64,000 nt of DNA from Pomacea canaliculata (Eukaryota; Mollusca; Gastropoda; Architaenioglossa; Ampullariidae). The DNA lies in NCBI RefSeq assembly GCF_003073045.1, contig NC_037603.1:17738192-17802191 (forward strand), given 5' to 3'. The notes beneath the pieces were generated by a model. That model saw only the letters and a list, made by a program, of their open reading frames with translations, did no database searches and was not told where the DNA came from. Below are positions 46,500 through 56,519 of this stretch, piece after piece; the stretch's first letter is position 1, and each line of letters starts with the position of its first letter. A program made the translations under genes and the position numbers.

Positions 46500-47548
46500 A
46501 TGGTGACAGCAGGGGACAAGATCATCTGTCGGCCATCTAGACAGTCGCTGAATGTTCCTGATCAGCAAAAACACAGAGAAGGAAGGAGAAATGTGACTCG
46601 TGATGTGGACTGTGGCTGGGCCTGGGTTGTACTCGCTAGTAAGTGAACACAACTCATTCTTTGTAGAAGTTTCCACAGTGCTTTTCCGAAACTCATCTCT
46701 CTACATGTGATTATACCTGTTTCCAGGGCTGCATGGGTGGTTTTCTCCATCCTTTTCTCTGTCTCTGTCTCTGTGTGCTGTATACACTATATCGTATATA
46801 TGGCTATCACTACATAAATGTTGTGTGACTGTCACCTGGCTGCCCAGGTGTCTTCTGTCTGCTGGCCCTGATGCTGGGCTTTCAGAGGTCCATTGGTCTG
46901 GTGTTTGTGGAGATCGAGGACAAGTACAAGGTGTCTGCGTCCTTCACATCCCTCATAGGCGGCGCTCACTCCATCGCCTTCGGCATCTCAGGTGAGTACA
47001 AGGGGCGATGTGCATCACCGGAGCGAACAGTCACAGTAACCAGCACGCAGGTAACATGCATAGTGAGAAGGAACATGCAGATGTAAGCTTGTATAGTAAG
47101 TATAATCGGTTGATCAAACAGTCGTCAGAAGCCACAGGTACGTTCCTGGTGAGGGTGATGATGATGGATGATTGATGATGATTCTCATTGATGATGCTGA
47201 TGACGATGATGATGATTGATAACGATGATGATGATTGATGATGATGAGTTGCAGTGATTTTCGTCATGACATTCGTGCTGGAAATGATGTCAGTACGACA
47301 AGCCGGTCTGATCGGAGTGGCGCTGCTGACGTCAGGTGTTGGGGTCAGCTTTGCTGTGACCTCGTATCCAGCGCTAATCTTCACTCTCGGCGCAATGACT
47401 GGTGGGTAAAGCCTAACTTGACTGAGTTACTCGGATACGTGTCGATATTTTCCATTTCATGATGTAGGTATACATAAATATATCTTAACTACCAAAAAAC
47501 AAACGAACCGACAACCAAGCCAAGCTAGCAGATAAATTATTTGCAAGG

Positions 47549-47596
<48 letters not shown>

Positions 47597-49414
47597 CCGG
47601 TTCTATTTTTTTTTTATTGGTTGCAGGTGCTGGGGTCTCCTTCAGTTACGGCCCTTGCTTCGTGTTGCTGGGCCAATACTTTGACCGGCGCCTGACCCTG
47701 GCCACAGCAGTCGTCAACTCAGGGGTCAGTGTCGGTGCTTTGGTGATGCCTTACCTGCTGCGCCTGCTGCTGGACCAGTATTCTCTGCCTGGCGGTCTGC
47801 TGGTCATGAGCGCTGTTCTGGCCAACATGTTTGTCTGCGCATGTGTCTTGCGACCCTTCCCAGCATCCCATCGGGACTCTCATAGTACTTGTCACCAGGC
47901 GTCTGATCCTCTGCTCAAAACATTTCCAGAACGACATCTCGACACGGAGAGTGAACAGCGTCTTAGAGAGTTGAGTCCCCTGACTGTAGTGTACAAAACA
48001 GAGGATGACGAAGCAAGTGGTCCTATAGACAGTGGTCTGTCTCCTGTATTTTCTAACAGTGTTTTGCCCGCTTCTAAGCTTAGTACTCAAAATGGAGAAG
48101 CGAAACCTATCTCTGGAAATATTTCTAAGCAGGAAAATCTTCCTGGTATTTGCAAAGATTTCTTTTACAAAGCAGAAACAAAATCTGATTCTGATGAGGA
48201 ACATGCTCTCCCTGACCAGTTATCTCCGGCCATCATCGTCAGCGACCCACTGTCTCCTTTGAAGGTTTCTTCGGATGTCAAAGTTCACCTAGGAGACAAT
48301 GCTAATGCACCACTACACGACAATGAAAGGACTTTGAGGTTTTCTGATGGAAACAACAAAAGGACCGGAGTGTGGCTGTCAGCAGCCAGAAGGAGACTTG
48401 CACAAAGATTTGACATCTCTGTCTTCCGGAGCTTGGCCTTCTGGGTGCTGGTGTTCCATCAGTGGTTCGGAATTTCGGCTGGGAATCTTGGTCCTGTCTA
48501 CTTACCTCCGCTTGCCTTGGAGAAGGGATTTAGTGAAAGGGAGGCAACCTTCATGGTGATGGTGACAGGAGGCTGCGCCATCTTCAGCAGGATTTTACCA
48601 GGAGTTATCGCCAATTTCAAACTGCTGCAGCCATGGTGATAGCAAGTCAGGTGATCTGGAATCTCCTGATTCTGTGTGTTGAGTACTCTCAAAGAAGTGA
48701 TGTCTGTGTAGGAGGGTGTGGATGGATGGGAGGAGGTGGATGCAATTATCTTGTCACTGTCAAGACCAACAGAGACTTTCAGACTTTCTTGTTTACTCTG
48801 GCTTGTTCCCAGCTGCAATGATGGCTTTCTCAGCTGCTATGAGTCATCTTCTCCATGACTCAGATCATGGTCATCAACTTCATGGGACTCCATCGATTCC
48901 CCGTTGCTTTTGGATTTATTCAGCTTTTTAATGCCACATCATCAGCTGTCAACTTCTCCTTTGTGGGTTAGACTGACCTGTACTTATCTGACCTCCATGG
49001 CCAAAGTGCTGACTTACAAACACAAATAAATAATTAATTAGTGAATCAGCCAAAAAAAAACAGATGCCAGCATCGAAGAACAAATTTCACTAAAGATTCT
49101 TGCAAATAAAAAGTTATTTAAATTTCGTGACATATTGTACAGTTTAATTTACAAGGGAATCTCAAGAACAAAAATATGGAAAGAAAGGTAATAAACTTTT
49201 CCCGATAATTTGATTAATTATTTGTTGCCCAGGTTACCTGAAGGATAGAACTGAGACCTGCACAACAACTTTCAACTACCTGGGCGCCACGCAGATCGTG
49301 TCATCCACCATCTTGTTGTCCTTTCTTCTGCTGAGTCGTTGTCATCACCGATGTGGGAGGGGAACTGGAGGTCGCCTTGAAATCTGTGATTGCAGTGTAC
49401 GGGACAAGCACTAG
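46500..49414 (+). pseudogene. monocarboxylate-transporter-like copy B, apparently decaying
   Basis: Exons 46500-46638, 46848-46991, 47255-47401, 47627 onward, a damaged exon 5 (about 48816-48968) and an intact-looking exon 6 at 49233-49414. Exons 1-4 are well preserved (DCGWAWVVL; QYFDRRLTLATAVVNSGVSV). In the TM8 motif the Asp is Ala (GGCAIFSRILPG). Against copies A and C, exon 4 lacks 7 bp after CTGCTGCAGCC, shifting frame to a stop at 48637-48639 and losing the exon 4 donor context. Exon 5 lacks 14 bp (GGGGCCCTGGGCGG of copy C). A transcript could yield only a protein truncated in TM8-9 (about 480 aa). It is a pseudogene or, less likely, a truncated regulator. Confidence 0.8.
47551..47596 (+). 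repeat. (ATT)n microsatellite
   Basis: About 15 ATT units in intron 3 of transporter B, 30 bases before the exon 4 acceptor. Confidence 0.9.
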
Positions 49415-49649
49415 AGACCAAGCAACTTATTGCGAGTCTACTTATCTTAAGATTTAATGGCCTACAGTGTGTGTGTGTGCACTTCGTCCCTAATAACCTC
49501 AAGAAGCCCATCTCCCAACTTAATGACCTCAAGTGCTATCGTCTTGTTGACAATGTCTAGTTTCTGACCACAGTACTTGAAAGAGTTGTGATGCTCCATC
49601 TCTTGAACCATTTGTCCAGCCACAGCAGACTTGAGTCAGTGTAGGTACC

Positions 49650-49710
49650 TGTCGTGTGAATAATAATGATGATGATGATGTTAATGATGATGATGGATGA
49701 TGGAAATGAT
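49650..49710 (+). repeat. (ATG)n microsatellite
   Basis: Interrupted GATGAT triplets immediately upstream of a LINE fragment. Confidence 0.8.
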
Positions 49711-49727
49711 GATAAGACCATTGCTAC

Positions 49728-49945
49728 TTTGAAGTACAGGGTACCTCAAGGTTCTGTTCTTGGGCCTCTGTTTCATTCACGGAGTGCATCCAGCCACACG
49801 GTACCACCTTCCACCACTTGTATCACGTGTATGCTAATGATACACAGCTGCTGACATCTGGCCTCTTGGATGTCCATCAACAAATCTGAAAATGAATGAT
49901 GACAAAACTAAAGTCATTCTTATTGCAAATAAACTCTGATATGTC
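49728..49945 (+). mobile_element. non-LTR retrotransposon (LINE) reverse-transcriptase fragment
   Basis: Translates to KYRVPQGSVLGPLF, the RT motif GVPQGSVLGPLLF, then in another frame YHVYANDTQLL, the equivalent of HxYADDTQL, and a KMNDDKTK-like stretch. About 70 aa remain with at least two frame changes and D-to-N in the catalytic YADD. It is of CR1/Jockey-like type and dead. It is inserted in the duplicated 3' flank of transporter B. Confidence 0.85.
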
Positions 49946-50001
49946 ATCCTGTACTACGTTTACTTATCTGTGACTGAAGTCTCAGGAATAAGCCCTAGAG
50001 G

Positions 50002-50003
<2 letters not shown>

Positions 50004-50071
<68 letters not shown>

Positions 50072-50140
50072 TTTTATTTGTATAGCGCTGTTTACAACCA
50101 TTTAAGCCAGGCTCAAAGCGCTTTACTAAAAAGAAAAACA
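50004..50140 (+). repeat. (AAT)n plus retroposon-like tail
   Basis: About 22 AAT units followed by TTTTTATTTGTATAGCGCTG and GCCAGGCTCAAAGCGCTTTA. Same family as 34075-34200. Confidence 0.65.
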
Positions 50141-50239
50141 CAAACATAATAAGAATGGATGTTGGTCTGAAAAGCAGTTGAAGAATCATTGTATAGTTGT
50201 CACCTTCGCCTGTGCGTTTGTGTGTGTGTGTGTGTGAGG

Positions 50240-50600
50240 GAGCACGGATGCCTGTTTACGCGTGAGTACACATTCTGTATGGCTGGTAGTCATGCTACTG
50301 TTTGCCTGTTCATTTGTCCTGTGTAAGTCTCATCATTACCTACCTGCACTGGAAACAGAAGCGTGAGCACGTGACAATTTTAGTTTGGGACCAACTGCTG
50401 GTGTTCTCAGGTAAATATTCAATGTCACAAGAGAATCTAAGGTAGTCATCTGACAGGTGTGCTACAAAGTGCTCAGCCCTGTGGTGAACTCACACCTTCC
50501 ACCCATCTAGCACCTGCTCGTCAGGCCGGTCACGTGATTTATCAGGGAAGGTGGGAGGGTTGGGCTAACCGCCATTTTGTACTTTTGCTCTAAATGCTTC
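50240..50600 (+). repeat. duplicated 3' flank, paired with 59275-59640
   Basis: AGCACGGATGCCTGTTTACG and following sequence align with AGCACGGATACCCGTTTATG downstream of transporter C. The transporter duplication therefore included at least 350 bp of 3' flank. In B this flank is separated from exon 6 by the LINE and AAT insertions. Confidence 0.8.
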
Positions 50601-51019
50601 CACCACCATTCTTACAGCTTCTTATTCCTCAACAACTTGCTAAATAAATGGAGATGAGAGACAATCGCAGGCCTCCTAAAGGAGATAAGCACAATGTCAC
50701 AGCAATCATTTGAATCGCGAAGTGTTCCTACGACTTTGCCACAGTCATCGCCATATCTTTATTAACGATTAGCATGCTAATGATTTTAATTTTTTCTGCT
50801 TCTTAAGCCAGAATATCTTTTCTCTTTTATATTGTTTTCTGTTTCAATGTTTACACACGTATTTCCTGTTTATTTTTTGTTGATAAGTACTTGAGCAAAC
50901 CCACAAAGAGTCCGTTATTTATGTCACCATGTATTTCAGAAAAAAAATTTAACTGTAAATTTTATTTACCTGGAAAGTGATGACCATGACAATGCCAGTG
51001 TTCACCTTCATGAAGCTCG

Positions 51020-51190
51020 GGTGTGTCTGGCGCAGTGGTTGCAGTCACCACGACAACGTGAGCTGGGGGTCGTGGGTTCGAATCTCGGCTGTATGATGCC
51101 TGCTTAGACTACGAACTTGTGCATCTGCATGTATGTGTGAAAGCTCGAGACCATTAATCTCGCTTTTAGTGGTGTGAAAACGCGCCTCAC
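51020..51190 (+). repeat. tRNA-derived SINE
   Basis: Pol III A box TGGCGCAGTGG (51028-51038) and B box GGTTCGAATCT (51075-51085), spaced 36 bp apart as in a tRNA-derived promoter. A non-tRNA body follows. No cloverleaf can be drawn, so it is not a tRNA gene. Confidence 0.7.
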
Positions 51191-53584
51191 AAATAAGCAG
51201 ATTTATTTATTGGTTTGTGGAAAACATAATAGTACATGTGGAGAGTTTAAGTTTTTAATTCATTGTCACTTACATTAAAGTTGTCATACATGTAAACAAG
51301 TGTGTATATAAAGTACATCCTCCCACACACATACACATAAACACGTGCAAACAGATACAAGGAACACAAAAGCACACATATTTACACACACACAAGACGA
51401 CCTCTGCTCTTAGACGCACACGTGCAGTGAACTGTACTCCTCAGCACTCACTGACCTGACAGAAACCTCTAGATGGAGCTGTTGGTTGAAGATAACAAAA
51501 ACGGTTAATGAGCTTTGGTACATGTTGAGGCCGTTAGCTGAAGGTCGATTGGTCAGCATCACTGGCTGGCTCGCTGGATGTTTTAGTTGGAGAGTATTCC
51601 GTTGACCTTTGGCATTTATCGCGTTCCTAATACTAAACTGTGAAATGCTTCACCGACATCTGACAGCTCATACTTCGCTAAGAGTTGGCAGACTGCCAGC
51701 AGTAATAATAATAATCATCATCATTATCATAATAAAGTACTTTTACAAAATAGTTTACTCATAGCGCTTTGCAAAGGAGGAAACTACAAACAGACCAATT
51801 GTAAATAAGTTTACATGCTAACATCCATACCCACATGTACTCATACAGCAACAACACCCACAGAAGTAGATAAGATACACTTTACACGTACAAATACAAG
51901 GGACACACCCACAGACACACCATACACCAGCCCAAAGTCAGGACATGGAAGGGTGAAACGAGTACATCTTAGGTTCGGGCTTGAAGATGGTCATAAACAG
52001 TGTGATGAAGGTAGCTATTGAATCAGTGTGATGAAGATGGACACAGAATCAGTGTGATGAAGGCTGACGAGTAATTTGCTCCAAGCTGTTGGGAATTAAT
52101 AATGAAGACCTCAGAGGACAACAGCTTTGTCTTAGTGGGACTGAGGGAAGCTTAGTGCCTGGTATCTGGTGTCAGAAGATGAAGGGGCATAAAGAAGTCC
52201 ATGATTTGGACAGTTCATAGAAGTATCAAGAATAGGGACCAAAAACAGAGAAATAAATCGGAGTGAATTTTTTTATAATAATAATAGGATTTATACAGGG
52301 CATTTCCACACACGGAGGCGAGCTCAATGAAGATGTAAAGGGCAGTAGGTAGTAATACCCTGTGACAGAGGTCGGAAGACCAAGAGATTTCTCAGGGAAA
52401 GTGAGCAACAGTTCTGTCGCCATTCAGTTGTCTTCTGGATCATCCAGGTCCTGATGTCAGCGGTGTATTCCTGTGTCCCTGTCATCAGTCCAGCAAACTC
52501 AGTACGAGGCATAGCATGGCGAGAGACAACACCAAAGGGATGTAAACAACACAAAAAGAATTACATCCTTCGGGCCCCATACCTCAGGGCACAAGCATCT
52601 GACTGCACACATACAGTCTGGGTTCGGTCCCTAAAATACAAAGCCAGGACAAAGCAATACTATAATCCTACAAGAGTGCTGAAATATGTATAAAAGTATT
52701 GAATGATCAACAAACTTAGCCGACAAGTCTAATGTTCAGACCAATGAGGACCTTAAGAAGAGCGGATTGAGTACTATGGTTCTTTCTATAAGTAGACTGA
52801 TATGGATTAATGAGTCCAGATATATATATATACACTCACGACCCCAGCATCGTCAATGCCAAGATTCGACCACGAAATTCATCAATTCTAATTTAGTCGC
52901 TTTAATAAACTTTGGTGAAAATAAACATCCCGATCTTTGTCTTTCATCTTTTCTGCATACGCGCTTGAAGCTTAATACTTTTATAAGTAATTTTTTTATG
53001 AAAATATTTATTTTGCGTCCTTTTGTATATGTTCATGCACCAGTAAAAAGCCTTAATAAAAGTGCAACATCGTTATCATTCTTTTTACTCGACTTTAAAA
53101 GAACCTTGATACATAAAATCGTGAGATATTTTATTTTATCTGCTAACCTCTGTCTCTCTTGTCAACCCGATGTCTAAAGACCATTGTTTGGTGATTTGGT
53201 CGAATTGGTAAATCGTTGAATAGTCCGGTGACCCTACAACACCGACTGTAGGACTGGGTTCTGTGCATAATTAGCCTCGATACTCAAGGTTTGCCACAAG
53301 AATTTATTTTGATTGGCTGTGGGTGGGTCCGGGTGACAGGTAGGCGGTCTCCATGTCAACATTACCCACACTATATCTAACTACAGCCGCAGTCTGGTCG
53401 GGTGTGTCATGTGATAGGCTACCCGGTATCAGAATGAGAAGAGTTTTAATTGTGGAATAATGTTGTTGGATTACATAGAAGTGGGAAAATAATGTTTATT
53501 TCTTCCGTAAAATACCGACTTTTGTTGTGTTACAGATGGTCACGTGGTCTAATGGTGACTAGACTAAATTGTCTGAGTAACAAG
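51191..53584. other. intergenic spacer upstream of transporter C
   Basis: AT- and CA-rich spacer with a degenerate AAT/ATC tract near 51700-51730 and a possible eroded SINE near 53185-53270. From about 53290 it resembles the transporter B promoter region. No gene was recognised. Confidence 0.45.
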
Positions 53585-56462
53585 ATGGCGCCAGGAGAAG
53601 ACAGGAGTACCTGTCGGCCAACTGGTGGACAGTCGCTGAATGTTCCTGATCAGAAAAAACACAGAGAAGGACAAAGAAACCTGACTCGTGATGTGGACTG
53701 TGGCTGGGCCTGGGTTGTACTCGCTAGTAAGTGAAAACCTAGCTATTTCCACAATATTCTCAAATATACAATAAATCAGGAAATGACTGTTCGTGTAGAT
53801 GGAATAGTTCTGTACAAATGTACTCGTATGGAAAAGCTGCAGTAGTTTAATATATATATACCTTCTCCTCCCCAATCAAAGAAGAAGCAAATAAAAATTT
53901 TGAACTTGTGTTGCAAATTATTTTTCATTCTGCTGTATATCTTCTTGTGCATTTTGTTATAATAATTATTTTGCACTAAGTTGCACGATGTCACGTAAGG
54001 GGATAATTTCAAACTTCCCAACAAATTCTGCTCTCGATAAAATTGCGAGACACCTCCAGCACTAGAACTTTGGTTGTTTACAGTTCTGACATGCTTTGTC
54101 AACATCTGTTTGTCACACAGTCCCACCTCGCCCCACTTAGTCGTCTTGCATCACTTGTATGCCGATGCTACTCACCTGTCAGTCTGCAGTGGCGTAGGAA
54201 CCAGGGGGGCAGCGGGGGCAGCCGCCACCCCAAGGCAAATACAGGGGGGGGCAAGAATATCCTTTTGCCCCCCCAATATTTGAGACTTAATTCCTCACAA
54301 AGAGCAAAGAACCGAAGAAAGGTAGTGGAACGTAGAGAGGAGACGGTCATCACCATCACAAAAGCGAGCCCTGGGGCAAGTGGAGGCTCTAACACCTCTG
54401 ACGATCACATCTGGGACAGTCCGTTGGTATTGTTTGCCATGCTAATTGCAGGCTGTGTTGAAGCCTGAGCGAAGAAAGCAGCCGGACAGTACATCGGTAC
54501 ATCGAGTGTGGTCTCCCTCCCCCCTGCCCCATAATGTGAAGCCTTTTCTTTGGCGGTTTTCGTTTGACCAACATAAAACATCCCCCACCCACTCGCTGTC
54601 ACCCTAAAATTATCTGCTATCGCTTACAACCGAAGTGGCCGCACTGGCCATCGGGAACACAGAATGCCAGTAACGAATTAGTTGCATAGCAATACCGCAG
54701 TGAGACTTGTCAATCAGACAGAAACCCTTACACTTTGTGAAAAGCTAGCGAAGCACGAGGAAGGCAAAGACTCCGAGTCCCTATATTGGTAGTTTTCTTT
54801 AGAGACAGAGAGACTGGTATTATTGCTATCTACGACTCAGGGGAAGTGCATAAGTAACATTTCTAAAACTACACAAGGGCACTCACTCTTTTATCATCAA
54901 CGACTGTGGCTGGTACTCAACATAAGTTATCTGTTATACTGTTTGGTTTGTATATATGTGTCTGTGTTTTGGTAGATGGCCATAGAACGTGTCGCATCGC
55001 TGGCTCAGCACCGTCGGGTAGGGGAGCGAGGAAGGGGATGGCCCTGCGGCCATTCCCACCCTAGTTTCGTCCCCTGGCCAGGGTGGTCTGGCCAGTTTAT
55101 GGCCCTTAATTATAGGGTAGCCTTGCGTCCCTTCCTGTCTGGTCTCTTTGGTTCTCTTTGGGGTGGATGGGGCTATTTTCCCACGGTGTGCGGACAGCGA
55201 GTTCAGGTATAGGGCTGTGCCTCTTTGTAACGTGTATTATCTCGCGGACGCTGGGCCCTGTGGGTAGGGAAAGGTTCTGGAGGTTTCTCGAAGCCTATAG
55301 AAACCTGCCACACAGGTATATGTGGACTGGGAAGACGGCGGGGCGGAGAGACCTGTGCCCGTCTCTGGGAGTAGTCGGGGGTGGGTCACGTGCTGTGTGG
55401 ACTGTCGCTGGAACTGGTGTGGTGTCTAGAAGAGGGTTCCAGCAACCAGCGTATTTTCCCCGCGTTTGTTTTGAGATAGAACAAAGCGTGTCACGAGCCG
55501 TTGGGTGAGTAGGCGTAATTAATCTTTACCTTTGTTTTTCCACCCGATGGCTACCCTGGCCAGTATGCAGACGTGTACGGTGTGTGACCGAGTGTGACTG
55601 CGTGGCCTGTGCATGCGTGCATGTGTGCGCTGGTGTATATGTGCAGAGCTGGAATGTTGATCGTTGCTGTCACGGGGGTTTGGTGTTTTCTTTTTTAGGT
55701 ATAATGTTTGGTAGCCGGGGAGTCATTCTTTAATTTGTTTTTTCTTATTTAATGCTGCTTTGCCTTTTAACAATAAAGCAGCGTGTTGTGATGCTACCAC
55801 TGTGTACGTGCGTGCAGTACCCCCCCCCATCCTTTTTTACGTAATGTGCGAGTGCGAACGCCGTTCACTGTCAGCAGGGAGTTTGCCCCCCCCCAACGCC
55901 GAACATCTTCCTACGCCACTGAGTCTGGTCTCGCTTCTGCATGTCCGTTAACAAACTGAAAACTAAATCATGACCAGACTAAAGAAATTCCCATTGGCAA
56001 GTTAACTGTGTCCCATCGGTTGCTACTTTTTGCTGTCTCTGGGGATGAACACCTCTCTTTTCCACTCTGTTAGGATTTTGTAAATGTGTTGTGTCCATGT
56101 TTGTGTGTGAAAGGTACATTTAATTCTTACCGTGTAAAGGTGTGTGGCTGTGCGTCCTTATTTAGATCAACACCTGTAAATGTTGTGTGACTCTCACCTG
56201 GCTGCCCAGGTGTCTTCTGTCTGCTGGCCTTGATGCTGGGCTTTCAGAGGTCCCGGGGTCTGGTGTTTGTGGAGATCGAGGACAAGTACAAGGTGTCTGC
56301 GTCCTTCACATCCCTCATAGGTAGCGCTCACTCCATCGCCTTCGGCATCTCAGGTGAGTACAAGGGGCGATGTGCATGGTCAAAGTGTAGACACGTAGAG
56401 CAAGCATGACACACAGGCAGACAGACAGACAGACAGACAGACAGACAGGCAGGCAGGCAAGC

Positions 56463-56519
<57 letters not shown>

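Noticed and set aside
51028-51085. tRNA gene
   Set aside because: A and B boxes are present but no acceptor stem or anticodon arm can be formed; it is a SINE.
6741-55921. Large inverted repeat created by an inversion of the region
   Set aside because: Each copy has its own short flanking direct repeat, which fits two independent insertions.
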